A stretch of 64,000 bases of DNA, taken from an uncultured Maribacter sp. (lineage in GTDB: Bacteria; Bacteroidota; Bacteroidia; Flavobacteriales; Flavobacteriaceae). Below are positions 15,428 to 25,087 of this stretch, piece by piece. Under the pieces are notes generated by a model. It searched no databases, was not told the DNA's origin, and saw only the letters and a program-made list of their open reading frames with translations. The position numbers and the translations under genes are program-made. The stretch is taken from NCBI RefSeq assembly GCF_947500985.1, contig NZ_CANMTX010000003.1, positions 372,001-436,000 on the forward strand, read 5' to 3'. Every line of letters begins with the position of its first letter. Within the stretch, counting starts at the first letter, position 1.

Positions 15428-18354
15428 TATAATTTTGTGCTTAACGAGATTTCTTTCTCTGTATTAATTTTCGGAGTAATAGATTCTAGATACCCAGAAC
15501 TCAACGCTTTTTTATTCTCAACAAATGGTCTTATTTGAAACAACCATAATTTATCTTCTTTAAAACCTAACTCTACATCATAAGCACCTTCATAATCTGA
15601 ATTTGTTTCTTTAGGCAAGGTTTCACGAATAGTTTTTGCTAAAGTCTTGATTTCGGCCATGTTCTTTTCATTCACTACCCATTTCTGAAACGTAGCTGCT
15701 TTTTTACCTGTACCGCCAGTTACAGGTAAAGTGTTATACATTGGCTCGCGTGCAGGTGCCAATAAACGATAGCCATTACTATCATATATAGTATACGTTT
15801 CTGCGGACTGACCATCTACTGCACCACCTGCTCCTCTACTGAAAGCTACCGTTAAATCTTTATCGTTACCCGAATTGATTCCTTTTGTAATTAGAACTCC
15901 CGAATAATCTACATCTACACTTGGTATCACCAAAATAGAAGGAAACACATTCTCAGGATTCAACAAATACACCTGTCTCCATTTAAAGCTACGTTCGGTA
16001 TATGGTGATGCCCACACATCTTTTATGCCTTCTAAAACTTTCTCTTTATCCAGCACATTGAATAATGTTAAGTTTAATCCTGCACCAGTAAATTCTTTAA
16101 GATCCTCCATATTGGTATCGCTACGCAAGAACACGGGAATTTTTCCAAAATCTGACCCAAGAACAGATTTGAATTTTGCTTCCAGTTGATTCATAAAATC
16201 TTCTTTCAACGGCATTTTCTTGATGGCACCCCTTAAAGTCTCTAATTGTAGTAACTGATAATTTTCAACTTCTGGCTCTGATACATTTGCACTGCGCATA
16301 CGCTCAGCTTCCACAAACATCGCATTTAAATATTCCCAATACGAACTATTCTCACCAGTCATTTGTTGATCCATATGATCTCTGAAAATTCCGAACGGAA
16401 TCACTAACCCCTCAACCACCTGCTCTGGAAACATTTTTTTCAACTGTCCAAGATTGGCAGCTTTTGGTCCGCATAATGCTCCGGAATCACTTGCATCTAC
16501 ATCACGCATATTTAAGACATCTGTATTGCCCAATTGAATCTTTTCTACAGGCACTTCAATCTTATCGGTATTTCGTTCTTTCTTTACGAACAGACCGCGT
16601 TCTAGATCCGTCATCTGCGATTCTGGTTTCAAGATCACATTTCCCTTATTAGAAACCGCATAAAACACGCGGTCACCATCATATTTCTTTAAACTTTGAA
16701 GATTTTGGTCAGATAACGCAGCATTCGGTATACCTAAATTACGTGCCAATAACTGCACGTGCGAAACCATATTACCCTCTGCCACAGTTGCAATACCAGC
16801 TACAGGTTTTAAATCTGATGGTGATCTTTGAAAAATATAAATCTTATCTGCCGATACTTCAATATCTTCAGATGAGCCATCAACAACGACCAACTCCCCA
16901 AATGCATACCCAGGGTTTAACCCTCTAAATGTACTTTGGTTGGCAATGTCCATCACTTTATTCGTCAAGGCAGATTCTTGTGAAATAAAATCACCAAGTT
17001 CACCTACACTTTGTCCTAAATGTAAGGCAACAGAACCTCTAATTCTATCATCTATAAATGCATATGCTTTGGGCTCAAATGTGGTATATGTATTAACCAC
17101 TTCTTGATAATTCGCTTTTACCATAGCTGCGCTCCACTCTACTGCAGCTCTTGCCGTTTCTAATACCTGTGTTAGTTCTGCCAAGCTCAATTGATCTTGA
17201 TTGAACTTACTAAGTGCACCAGAAATTTGCTCCCATTCCCATAGTTCTAAATACCCTGCACCGACCGATGCCGTTGTCAACGCACAAATTTTTTCTAATT
17301 GTCCGCTTACCGTTGTTGGTTGCCAATTCGGTGCATTTTGAAATAATAGCTCTTCTAATTTTAAAGAAATGTCCAATAACTGCAAACGTGCCAAAGAACG
17401 CTTTTCTGTTAACAATTCTTCTCTTATCTCTAAAAGCAATTGTGCCGTTTCATTTTCCGAATAAGAAGCGGTTTCATCATTCGACCTACCATTAACAAAT
17501 GACTGAACCTTATCGCCTAAAGTTGTGCCTTTTATTAATTTTGATTTGTTCAGCAAAGCCTGAACATCTACAGGCTTAAAGAACGTATTCATGGTAGCTA
17601 CCAAACCGTCAAGTTTTTTATTTAAATCTGCAGTTAAAGATTTTTGATTTTTAGCTTTAAAGTCGATTACTTTCTGAATATCTGATTTCTCAGGCTGACT
17701 GTGAATTTTTGTTCTTAGATCCATAAAAGGAACATACAAATCTGAGATCACCTTAGATTCGCTTCTCATCAACTGCGCTACATTGTCATCACCATTATGA
17801 GGAATATCTTTTAAAGATTGACGAATGAGATAGAAATTATCTGTAACCACAGCATCTTTAGATAAAATGGTTTTATAAAAATCGATACCCCAAGCTTCTT
17901 CATCTTCTACTTGAACCGAACCTCTATAGAACTGTCCTTTTTGATTGATCCATCCGTTATCGACCAATCGCAAATATTTATCTAATTGGTATTGTTTTAA
18001 CCGAGAATGATTGTGGTTGTTATCCCATAATTCGTCTATAGTTGTATAAGCCAAAATTTGACCTAAATAAACATGATTGCTTTTACCCAAAGCAACCACT
18101 TCATCTTTATAACGTGCATGCTGCACACCAGGACTAATATTGTCTGGGCAAGGATCTTTAGGCTGACGAATACTACCATCGGTACAAAACCATCGAATAT
18201 CTTTATATGGACCTCGAATATCACTTTTATATTTCTCAACCAATGTCTGAACATTTTCGACCGCTAAAGATGATTGCGCCTGAGCACTATGACCCAATGT
18301 AAAAAGCACACAGATCAATGCAATAAAGACGGTATTTAAATTACTTTTTTTCAA
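15427..18354 (-). CDS. Exported PEP synthase/PPDK-like phosphotransferase
   Basis: A 975-residue protein with a clear signal peptide (hydrophobic 9-21, then HSAQAQ). Residues 30-480 are helical and unassigned. A phosphohistidine swivel domain follows (GNMVSH532VQLLARNLGIPNA). A PPDK-type ATP-grasp domain occupies about 620-950. It has VFLRSDTNMEDLKEFTGAG, AFSRGAGGAVDGQSAE and a terminal LWLFQIRPFV. In ordinary PEP synthase the ATP-grasp domain precedes the swivel domain; here the order is reversed. An ATP-dependent enzyme outside the cytoplasm would lack its usual substrate, so it may use another phosphodonor or have a non-catalytic role. It is co-transcribed with the serine hydrolase. Confidence 0.85.
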   Translation of the reverse strand: MKKSNLNTVFIALICVLFTLGHSAQAQSSLAVENVQTLVEKYKSDIRGPYKDIRWFCTDGSIRQPKDPCPDNISPGVQHARYKDEVVALGKSNHVYLGQILAYTTIDELWDNNHNHSRLKQYQLDKYLRLVDNGWINQKGQFYRGSVQVEDEEAWGIDFYKTILSKDAVVTDNFYLIRQSLKDIPHNGDDNVAQLMRSESKVISDLYVPFMDLRTKIHSQPEKSDIQKVIDFKAKNQKSLTADLNKKLDGLVATMNTFFKPVDVQALLNKSKLIKGTTLGDKVQSFVNGRSNDETASYSENETAQLLLEIREELLTEKRSLARLQLLDISLKLEELLFQNAPNWQPTTVSGQLEKICALTTASVGAGYLELWEWEQISGALSKFNQDQLSLAELTQVLETARAAVEWSAAMVKANYQEVVNTYTTFEPKAYAFIDDRIRGSVALHLGQSVGELGDFISQESALTNKVMDIANQSTFRGLNPGYAFGELVVVDGSSEDIEVSADKIYIFQRSPSDLKPVAGIATVAEGNMVSHVQLLARNLGIPNAALSDQNLQSLKKYDGDRVFYAVSNKGNVILKPESQMTDLERGLFVKKERNTDKIEVPVEKIQLGNTDVLNMRDVDASDSGALCGPKAANLGQLKKMFPEQVVEGLVIPFGIFRDHMDQQMTGENSSYWEYLNAMFVEAERMRSANVSEPEVENYQLLQLETLRGAIKKMPLKEDFMNQLEAKFKSVLGSDFGKIPVFLRSDTNMEDLKEFTGAGLNLTLFNVLDKEKVLEGIKDVWASPYTERSFKWRQVYLLNPENVFPSILVIPSVDVDYSGVLITKGINSGNDKDLTVAFSRGAGGAVDGQSAETYTIYDSNGYRLLAPAREPMYNTLPVTGGTGKKAATFQKWVVNEKNMAEIKTLAKTIRETLPKETNSDYEGAYDVELGFKEDKLWLFQIRPFVENKKALSSGYLESITPKINTEKEISLSTKL

Positions 18355-18377
18355 TTGAATTATATTATTTTATTTAC

Positions 18378-18385
18378 CAAAGGTA
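18378..18385 (-). promoter_or_regulatory. -7 promoter element (TACCTTTG) of the PEP-synthase-like operon
   Basis: A minus-strand match to TAnnTTTG, 23 bp upstream of the ATG at 18354. It predicts a leader of about 20 nt. Confidence 0.55.
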
Positions 18386-18616
18386 CTATCAAATATGATT
18401 ATTTAATTCGCTAACATATAATTATTTTAAATACAATAATGTAAAAATATCTTACTGAATTACAGAAGGTTAAGATTAAAAAAAAGATTCATAATAAAAT
18501 GATAAAATTATTCGTTATTCAACTAATTAGATTTCATTTGTATCAACTTTTTAAGTCGATAAACAAGACTTAAAAAACGGACAAGAAAATCTATAATTAA
18601 CTAAACAAGTAAAAAA

Positions 18617-18922
18617 ATGAAATCACTTTTAATAGTATTGTTCGTAGCAGTTTCTTCGTTGACCTCTTATGGCCAAGATACCAGCACTATGAACGGAACG
18701 TATGAAGGCTATATTGATGGCGTATACGCTTTTTCTGATGGTGAAGGTTACACTACAGAGTTCACTAACATTACAGATGATGTTGCGAATGAATTCGATT
18801 TAAACAGCGAAAAATTTGTTGGTAAACAATTCATGATCACTTTCACTGTAGATTCTGAGTTAGATGAAGATGATGAAGAAATTCAAGTTAGCACTATAGT
18901 TAAATTGCTAATGCCAATCTAA
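18617..18922 (+). CDS. Small secreted protein of unknown function
   Basis: A 101-residue protein with a signal peptide (MKSLLIVLFVAVSSLTSYGQ, cleavage after Gly19 or Gln20). The mature domain is small, acidic and beta-rich (GTYEGYIDGVYAFSDGEGYT, then ITFTVDSELDEDDEEIQV). It reads like a compact beta-barrel or OB-like fold, but I recognise no family. It is a single-gene unit with its own terminator. Confidence 0.75.
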   Translation: MKSLLIVLFVAVSSLTSYGQDTSTMNGTYEGYIDGVYAFSDGEGYTTEFTNITDDVANEFDLNSEKFVGKQFMITFTVDSELDEDDEEIQVSTIVKLLMPI

Positions 18923-18931
18923 ACACATATT

Positions 18932-18957
18932 AAGGACCTAAAAAAGGTCCTTTTTTT
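18932..18957 (+). terminator. Intrinsic terminator
   Basis: AAGGACC/GGTCCTT stem (7 bp, 7-nt loop) ending in TTTTTTT, 10 bp after the stop of the small secreted protein gene. Confidence 0.85.
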
Positions 18958-19061
18958 ATGCCGTAAATCGTGGCAAAAAAGATGCGTATATTAACAAAAA
19001 TTTTCTCCCTTCAAAGACCCGATTCTTTTTCGTTTCTTTGTAATTCATAACAAAATATAAA

Positions 19062-19811
19062 ATGACTTTACTAGGTATTGATGTAGGTGGCTCAGGAATT
19101 AAAGGAGCATTAGTTAATTCGGAAACAGGAGAAATGATCTCTGAACGCCATAGAATACCTACCCCCATACCTAGAACACCAGAAGCAATGACCGATGTAA
19201 TTGCTCAAATTGTGAAGCATTTTGATTACAAAGGCAAAGTTGGCTGTGGTTTTCCAACCATTATTAAAAACGGAGTCTGTAAAGCTACCGGCAATCTTGA
19301 CAAAAGCTGGTTGGGTGTAAATGTAGAAGAGTTATTAGAAAAGAAAACCGGATTAGATTTTACCGTAATCAATGATGCAGATGCTGCAGGTTATGCTACC
19401 ATGAACTATGGCACTGGTAAAGGTAAAAAAGGATTCGTTGTAATGATTACCATTGGCACAGGTTTAGGTAGTGGTGCTTTTTTAGATGGTAGATTGATCC
19501 CTAATTTCGAGTTAGGCCAAATTCCGTATAAAGGATATTCTAAAATTGAAAAATGGGCAGCTGGATCGGCAAAAGACCGTGAAGGACTATCTTATAAAAA
19601 ATGGGGAAAAAGATTCAACACCTTCTTAGAGTATGTTGAATTAATCGTTTCGCCAGATTTAATTATTCTTGGTGGTGGAGCCTCAAAAGATTTTGATGAG
19701 TTTAAATCTAAGATTAAAATTGATACCAAGGTAATACCCGCAGCGCTTCAAAATCACGCAGGTATTATTGGTGCGGCAGTGGCATCCCAATACAAAATAA
19801 AAAAAGCTTAA
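19062..19811 (+). CDS. ROK-family glucokinase, polyphosphate-glucokinase-like
   Basis: A 249-residue ASKHA-fold kinase. The phosphate-1 motif is [16 protein letters not shown], and the sugar-binding segment has FPTIIKNG and TGNLDKSW. The catalytic Asp is in [11 protein letters not shown], and phosphate-2 is [11 protein letters not shown]. There is no zinc-binding CxCGxxGC cluster of classical ROK repressors/kinases. The short length and the NLDKSW segment resemble polyphosphate glucokinase (PpgK). It would phosphorylate glucose with polyphosphate and/or ATP in the cytoplasm. It converges on the DUF6503-like gene, sharing a bidirectional terminator. Confidence 0.8.
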   Translation: MTLLGIDVGGSGIKGALVNSETGEMISERHRIPTPIPRTPEAMTDVIAQIVKHFDYKGKVGCGFPTIIKNGVCKATGNLDKSWLGVNVEELLEKKTGLDFTVINDADAAGYATMNYGTGKGKKGFVVMITIGTGLGSGAFLDGRLIPNFELGQIPYKGYSKIEKWAAGSAKDREGLSYKKWGKRFNTFLEYVELIVSPDLIILGGGASKDFDEFKSKIKIDTKVIPAALQNHAGIIGAAVASQYKIKKA

Positions 19812-19832
19812 AATCTTTATAGTAAAGAATAA

Positions 19833-19867
19833 AAAAAATCCCAAAGTAAACTTTGGGATTTTTTTTA
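19833..19867. terminator. Bidirectional intrinsic terminator
   Basis: A near-perfect stem (AAATCCCAAAG/CTTTGGGATTT) with a TAAA loop and A/T runs on both flanks. It lies between the convergent glucokinase and lipoprotein genes. Confidence 0.9.
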
Positions 19868-19887
19868 AGATGATATGTAAGAATTTT

Positions 19888-20787
19888 TTATTCCATAATC
19901 TTAGCATCAACAGGTGCATCAAAAAAGTCTTTAGGTAATTCTTTTTCAAAAGAAACATCTGTAAAATCAATTTTAGTGATATAGCCACCTGGCTGATTAT
20001 CTTTAACTGTCCAATACGTTTTAAAACCACCTGGCATCGTAATACCATCTACCACATGCTCGCCAATAAATTCTGTAAATTTTTCTGGTGCATGACCTCC
20101 ATCTTTAAAGTACTCAGGGTATGAAACGATATATCTCATAACCGCTATTTTATTCGTCTCTTTATTTACATATAAAATGTAGTAATCATCTGGCGCATCA
20201 CCTGTTTCAGCATCAAAAGTGACTTTGACCACATTATAATCTTTTTCCTTAAAAGTTGTTGGCTTCAACAATTCTAAATTTACCCCTTCACCACTTAACA
20301 CAAACGGATGACCAACAAACCACAATGGTGTTAGCGCCCAGAATTTCGTATCATATGCAAATGCCGTACTGTCTTTAGCCATTACCCAAGCTTTTTCACC
20401 TGTCCACCCAAATTTAGCAGAACTATCTGTAGCACTTGTATGCACCGATCTGTTGCTCCACGTATCTACAGTTTGGTAACTATCTCTAGCCGTTTTACCA
20501 TCTAAAGGTTGATAATTAAAACGAAATGTAATTGGTCCGTTGGCATACCAAGTATCTAATCCACCATGAGCTTCCATAGCATTCCAAATAACTTTTCCTG
20601 CTTCCGTAGTATTTAGTCGTTCTTTTGTTTTTGCAACTCTAGAAGATACCCATGATTCAGGCACTTCTATTACCGTTGATTCTGTGACCACCTCTTCAGC
20701 GGTTTCGATTGTTTTTTTAGGTGTCTCTTTACAGGATATAAATACTGCAAATACTGATAAAAGTGAAAATTTGTAAAGTAATTTCAT
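19888..20787 (-). CDS. DUF6503-like lipoprotein
   Basis: A 299-residue lipoprotein (lipobox FISC, Cys19). The mature domain begins with a Thr/Glu-rich linker. It then shows AHGGLDTWYANGPITFRFNY and ends with FTEFIGEHVVDGITMPGGFK and KIDFTDVSFEKELPKDFFDA. This pattern is that of the Bacteroidota DUF6503 family, whose fold resembles LolA/outer-membrane lipoprotein-sorting proteins. A role in binding a hydrophobic ligand is inference. It follows the SDR gene by 35 bp and is probably co-transcribed with it. Confidence 0.75.
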   Translation of the reverse strand: MKLLYKFSLLSVFAVFISCKETPKKTIETAEEVVTESTVIEVPESWVSSRVAKTKERLNTTEAGKVIWNAMEAHGGLDTWYANGPITFRFNYQPLDGKTARDSYQTVDTWSNRSVHTSATDSSAKFGWTGEKAWVMAKDSTAFAYDTKFWALTPLWFVGHPFVLSGEGVNLELLKPTTFKEKDYNVVKVTFDAETGDAPDDYYILYVNKETNKIAVMRYIVSYPEYFKDGGHAPEKFTEFIGEHVVDGITMPGGFKTYWTVKDNQPGGYITKIDFTDVSFEKELPKDFFDAPVDAKIME

Positions 20788-20822
20788 AGTTGTGTGCCGT
20801 TTAGTTTATTATCCAGTTATGA

Positions 20823-21611
20823 TCAGACGGCTTTATGATCTAAACTAGCTATTTTACGTTCCTCGTAATTTTCTGCTACCACCTTATCTAATTCTGCTGG
20901 TGCTTCAAAATTTAAAATATTTTCTTTCAGTCGTTCTTCACCCCCAAAAATAACTTGAATTTCTTTATTAAATAATCCCTCTAACGATCGCTCTGCAACA
21001 TACTCTGGCGCATCCATTTTTCTACCTTTAAATTTTTGCATCATTTCAGTATCTGTAGCTGTTGGAAATGCACAGGTTACCGATACTTTAAAAGGTGCCA
21101 ATTCTCTTCTCATAGAATCTGAAAACTGACGAATAGCCGCTTTAGTGCTACCATAAACCGCATAGAATGGCATTCCGATCAATCCCAAACCCGATGAAAT
21201 GTTTAAAATATATGCATCTTCAGAAAATTTTAAAAGCGGAATACAGTACTTGGTCAATAACATTACAGCGGTAAGGTTTACAGCAACCTGATCATAAAGG
21301 TCTTCATCTTGTATATCTTCTAAAGGACCAGCGGCAACGATACCGGCATTATTTATCAATATATCTAAATGACCCCATTTATCTTCTATGCGCGCCGCAG
21401 CATCGCGTAAAACTTGAATGTTGGCAATATCGCCAGCAATTCTAATAAAGTTTACTTCAGGATATTCTAATGATAAATCTTTAAGATTTTTCTTATCGCG
21501 TGCAATGACCGCAATATTGGTAACCCCGTCTTTAATTAGGTTTTGAACCATGCATTTACCAATACCCCGAGTACCCCCAGTAATGAGCACATTTTTTCCT
21601 TTTAGTTGCAT
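20823..21611 (-). CDS. Short-chain dehydrogenase/reductase
   Basis: A 262-residue classical SDR. The cofactor motif is VLITGGTRGIGK (TGxxxGxG), with NNAGIVAAG (NNAG), Ser in LNISSGLG and the catalytic pair Y-G-S-T-K. Resemblance to DltE-like SDRs is modest. The C-terminal extension (about 215-262) is charged. It is cytoplasmic and NAD(P)-dependent; the substrate is not evident. First gene of a two-gene unit with the DUF6503-like lipoprotein. Confidence 0.85.
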   Translation of the reverse strand: MQLKGKNVLITGGTRGIGKCMVQNLIKDGVTNIAVIARDKKNLKDLSLEYPEVNFIRIAGDIANIQVLRDAAARIEDKWGHLDILINNAGIVAAGPLEDIQDEDLYDQVAVNLTAVMLLTKYCIPLLKFSEDAYILNISSGLGLIGMPFYAVYGSTKAAIRQFSDSMRRELAPFKVSVTCAFPTATDTEMMQKFKGRKMDAPEYVAERSLEGLFNKEIQVIFGGEERLKENILNFEAPAELDKVVAENYEERKIASLDHKAV

Positions 21612-21835
21612 AATAATGTTAGTTTGAGTTGTGATTAAATTCCACTTTAAATTAGCTAAAATTCTATGCAGAAACGAAGAAAAATACAGGATGAATGCAT
21701 TATTAAGAATGTAGGAAAATCTAACCTATTTTTTTGCATTTTTCTGAACACACAGACACTAAATAACATTATATCAGCGTAGTAATCACAAAATACACTT
21801 CACCAACAACCTTCAATAAACCATTAAAAATAAAA

Positions 21836-21857
21836 AAACCACCCGATTGGGTGGTTT
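21836..21857 (-). terminator. Second intrinsic terminator downstream of typA
   Basis: AAACCACCC/GGGTGGTTT (9-bp stem, GATT loop) with a T-run on the minus strand. It is placed in tandem about 15 bp beyond the first typA terminator. Confidence 0.8.
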
Positions 21858-21871
21858 CTATAATTAAAAGC

Positions 21872-21904
21872 AAAAAAAAGCTCCTTAAAAAAGGAGCTTT
21901 TTTT
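21872..21904 (-). terminator. Intrinsic terminator of typA
   Basis: AAAAGCTCCTT/AAGGAGCTTTT stem flanked by A and T runs, directly after the typA stop codon. It forms a tandem pair with 21836-21857. Confidence 0.85.
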
Positions 21905-21905
21905 C

Positions 21906-23708
21906 TTATGCTATTTTATTTCTCTTACGCTCATTTTCTGTCAAATAGATTTTACGTAAACGTAAATGCTTTGGAGTAACCTCAACATACTCATCTTTTT
22001 GAATGTATTCTAATGCTTCTTCAAGAGAAAACTTAATTGCAGGAACAATTTTAGCTTTATCATCTGCACCAGAAGAACGAACGTTAGATAATTTTTTAGT
22101 TTTAGTAATGTTAACGGTCATATCATCTCCACGAGAGTTTTCACCGATAACTTGACCTTCGTAAATATCTTCACCCGGATCAACAAAAAACTTACCACGA
22201 TCTTGTAATTTATCGATAGAATAAGGAATTGCTTTTCCTCTTTCCATAGAAACTAAAGAACCATTTTGTCTTTGTGGAATATCACCTTTCATTGGTTGAT
22301 ACTCTAAGAAACGGTGTGCCATAATAGCCTCACCAGCAGTAGCCGTTAACAATTGGTTACGAAGACCGATGATACCACGTGATGGAATTTGAAATTCACA
22401 TAACATACGGTCACCTTTTGCTTCCATACTAGTCATCTCACCTTTTCGTATAGATACCATTTCAACTGCTCTACCAGAAACTTCTTCAGGTAAATCAATA
22501 GTTAAATGCTCGATAGGCTCACATTTAACACCGTCAATCTCTTTTATAATTACTTGTGGTTGTCCAATTTGTAATTCATAACCTTCGCGACGCATAGTTT
22601 CAATAAGAACAGAAAGGTGTAATACACCACGTCCGAATACTAAAAACTTATCTGCACTATCAGTTTCGTTTACACGTAACGCCAAGTTTTTCTCTAATTC
22701 TTTTGCTAAACGATCTTTAATATGTCTAGAGGTAACAAACTTACCATCTTGACCAAAGAAAGGGCTATCATTAATAGTGAACAACATACTCATTGTAGGC
22801 TCATCAATTGCGATAGTTTTTAATGCTTCAGGATTTTCGATATCGGCAACTGTATCACCAATTTCAAAACCTTCAACACCAACTAATGCACAAATATCAC
22901 CAGTTTCAACTTCTTGTACTTTCTTACGACCAAGACCTTCGAAAACATAAAGTTCTTTGATTTTAGATTTCACGATAGAACCATCGCGTTTTACCAAAGA
23001 AATTTGTTGATTCTCTTTCAACGATCCTCTTTGTAATCTACCGATAGCAATTCTACCAGTAAATGAAGAGAAATCTAAAGAAGTAATCAACATTTGAGTG
23101 TTTCCTTCTTTTGGTTCAAAAAGAGGAATATGCTCAATAACCATATCTAATAATGGCTCAATATTGGTAGTTTCGTTTTTCCAATCTTCACTCATCCAGT
23201 TGTTCTTTGCAGAACCGTATACTGTAGGGAAGTCTAACTGCCATTCTTCAGCACCTAGTTCGAACATAAGATCAAAAACTTTTTCATGTACTTCATCTGG
23301 AGTACAGTTTTCCTTATCAACTTTATTGATAACCAAACAAGGCTTCAAACCTAAATCGATTGCCTTTTGAAGTACAAAACGTGTTTGTGGCATAGGACCC
23401 TCGAAAGCATCTACCAATAATAAAACACCATCTGCCATATTCAATACACGCTCTACTTCACCACCAAAATCGGCGTGACCAGGAGTATCAATAATATTTA
23501 TTTTAGTATCCTTATATATAACGGAAACGTTTTTGGAAGTAATGGTAATACCACGCTCTCTTTCCAAATCGTTATTATCCAAAATTAAATCACCTGTATT
23601 CTCGTTTTCACGAAACAAGCTACAGTGGTACATTATTTTGTCTACCAAGGTTGTTTTACCGTGGTCAACGTGCGCAATGATCGCAATATTTTTTGTAGTA
23701 GTGGACAT
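21906..23708 (-). CDS. typA: Ribosome-associated GTPase TypA/BipA
   Basis: A 600-residue translational GTPase. G1 is [16 protein letters not shown]2/switch I is RGITITSK, G3 is [12 protein letters not shown] and G4 is NKVD. Beta-barrel domain II and the EF-G-like domains follow, with a C-terminal TypA-specific domain ([20 protein letters not shown], then LRLRK). It binds ribosomes under stress and supports 50S assembly. Full length for the family. A TATCTTTG promoter lies 22 bp upstream, and two tandem terminators follow. Confidence 0.97.
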   Translation of the reverse strand: MSTTTKNIAIIAHVDHGKTTLVDKIMYHCSLFRENENTGDLILDNNDLERERGITITSKNVSVIYKDTKINIIDTPGHADFGGEVERVLNMADGVLLLVDAFEGPMPQTRFVLQKAIDLGLKPCLVINKVDKENCTPDEVHEKVFDLMFELGAEEWQLDFPTVYGSAKNNWMSEDWKNETTNIEPLLDMVIEHIPLFEPKEGNTQMLITSLDFSSFTGRIAIGRLQRGSLKENQQISLVKRDGSIVKSKIKELYVFEGLGRKKVQEVETGDICALVGVEGFEIGDTVADIENPEALKTIAIDEPTMSMLFTINDSPFFGQDGKFVTSRHIKDRLAKELEKNLALRVNETDSADKFLVFGRGVLHLSVLIETMRREGYELQIGQPQVIIKEIDGVKCEPIEHLTIDLPEEVSGRAVEMVSIRKGEMTSMEAKGDRMLCEFQIPSRGIIGLRNQLLTATAGEAIMAHRFLEYQPMKGDIPQRQNGSLVSMERGKAIPYSIDKLQDRGKFFVDPGEDIYEGQVIGENSRGDDMTVNITKTKKLSNVRSSGADDKAKIVPAIKFSLEEALEYIQKDEYVEVTPKHLRLRKIYLTENERKRNKIA

Positions 23709-23729
23709 AAAAGGTCTTATTTAAGCGTG

Positions 23730-23737
23730 CAAAGATA
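23730..23737 (-). promoter_or_regulatory. -7 promoter element (TATCTTTG) of typA
   Basis: A perfect TAnnTTTG match on the minus strand, 22 bp upstream of the typA ATG. Confidence 0.65.
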
Positions 23738-23815
23738 CTTTAAATAATGATAGTTGCACTTAAACTTATGTTATTTTTATCTTATTGATTTTGAGATAGT
23801 TCGCTAAAGCGATGC

Positions 23816-24361
23816 TTACTTTTTTCTACCACCAATTACCCAACCCAATCTAACATCAATTAAAATGCCCGCATCTGTATTATATTCATTAACGAAAACA
23901 CCAGGTCCAAAAGCCAAACCAAAATAAAAACCTTTCTTATAAGTACGCTGTAAACCATATACTAACGCCATATTATAATAGTAATCTGATGCATACTCTA
24001 AATTACCAATTATAGGTGTCCCAAATTGTAATTGATTCAAAAAACTAATGTAGTTACCCGTATTTCCAGATATATTTTTCCCTTTAGAAAGTCTTCTATC
24101 AAAGTTAATGTATTGCCTAACATCTGCTTCTAAACCAGGATAGAGTCCAAAATTAGTTTCTCTATCTGACCCTCCGTTAAGTGCAAAACCTAAAAAAGCC
24201 TCTAAATTCAACGTAGTTTTAGAACCAATACCTAGTTCGTAAGACACCCCTGGCGCCAATAAATTAACTTTAAAGAGTCCGTCTTCTACTAGTTTGTCAG
24301 ATTGGGCGTTAGCATAAAAAACTGACATAAGAATAATTGAAAGAAAGGTGATTTTTTTCAT
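23816..24361 (-). CDS. Outer-membrane beta-barrel-like protein, tandem paralogue 3
   Basis: A 181-residue exported protein (signal MKKITFLSIILMSVFYANAQ). The mature part is made of alternating hydrophobic strands and ends in an aromatic-rich beta-signal-like segment. It shares with the next two upstream genes the sequence marks LLAPGVSYELGIG, the GNTGNYISF turn, YGLQRTYKKGF and RLGWVIGGRKK. A small outer-membrane barrel of unknown role is the best reading. Confidence 0.8.
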   Translation of the reverse strand: MKKITFLSIILMSVFYANAQSDKLVEDGLFKVNLLAPGVSYELGIGSKTTLNLEAFLGFALNGGSDRETNFGLYPGLEADVRQYINFDRRLSKGKNISGNTGNYISFLNQLQFGTPIIGNLEYASDYYYNMALVYGLQRTYKKGFYFGLAFGPGVFVNEYNTDAGILIDVRLGWVIGGRKK

Positions 24362-24413
24362 GATTGTTTATGATTAGAAATTATTCGGATTATATATCAA
24401 ATATCAGACCACA

Positions 24414-24998
24414 TTAATCGAACGTAGGTTTTCTAGATTTTCGTTTTGTCGCTACCCAACCAAAATTAACATTCAGCAAAAAACCATGCCCATTATCTAC
24501 GCCGTTTCCATCAAAATAACCGTAACCTACCTCTGCATTTATATTAAAACCTTTTCTATTGGTACGCTGAATACCGTATACTCCGCCATAGAAAGCAAAG
24601 TTATAATCACTACTTCCGTCAGTGATATTATCAACCAACTGTACGGGTTCCCAAAATATACTACGCGCAGGTCCAATATAATTTGCAGAGTTACCAACTA
24701 CATTTTTATTAATATCTAAGCGTTCTTGAAAGTTATGGTAATACCTAATCCTGGTATGCCACGCATAGCCCAAAGCATAGCCCTCTTGGTAGCGAGCAAA
24801 AGCTGGAGTAAAACTAGTTGATGCGCTTACATTTTTAAAAAGACCTAATTCATATCGAATACCGGGTCCCAGAAGATTAATCGTAAATTGATGTCGTTCT
24901 AGATTGACGAGTCCATTGCCTTTTTCAGAAAAATCTCTAATCTGGGATTGGACGTTTGTAATAGATAAAAACAGAAGAATTACAGTAATTTTTTTCAT
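24414..24998 (-). CDS. Outer-membrane beta-barrel-like protein, tandem paralogue 2
   Basis: A 194-residue exported protein. The ATG at 24998 (MKKITVILLFLSITNVQSQ) is chosen because it begins a proper signal peptide; an in-frame start at 25019 would add seven residues before it. Shared family marks are LLGPGIRYELGLF, GNSANYIGP, YGIQRTNRKGF and NFGWVATKRK. Function unknown. Confidence 0.8.
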   Translation of the reverse strand: MKKITVILLFLSITNVQSQIRDFSEKGNGLVNLERHQFTINLLGPGIRYELGLFKNVSASTSFTPAFARYQEGYALGYAWHTRIRYYHNFQERLDINKNVVGNSANYIGPARSIFWEPVQLVDNITDGSSDYNFAFYGGVYGIQRTNRKGFNINAEVGYGYFDGNGVDNGHGFLLNVNFGWVATKRKSRKPTFD

Positions 24999-25087
24999 GT
25001 AGTTTGATTGATGTTGCAACTAAAACTACATGTTTCTAAAAACGTAACCACCAGATTTAATGAAATATTAAGAAAATACTTACGTAA

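Noticed and set aside
19683..20048. Minus-strand 121-codon frame across the terminator and the DUF6503-like gene
   Set aside because: It runs through the glucokinase 3' end, a terminator and another gene's 3' end in a different frame. The peptide is a low-complexity, Leu/Lys/Phe-rich shadow.
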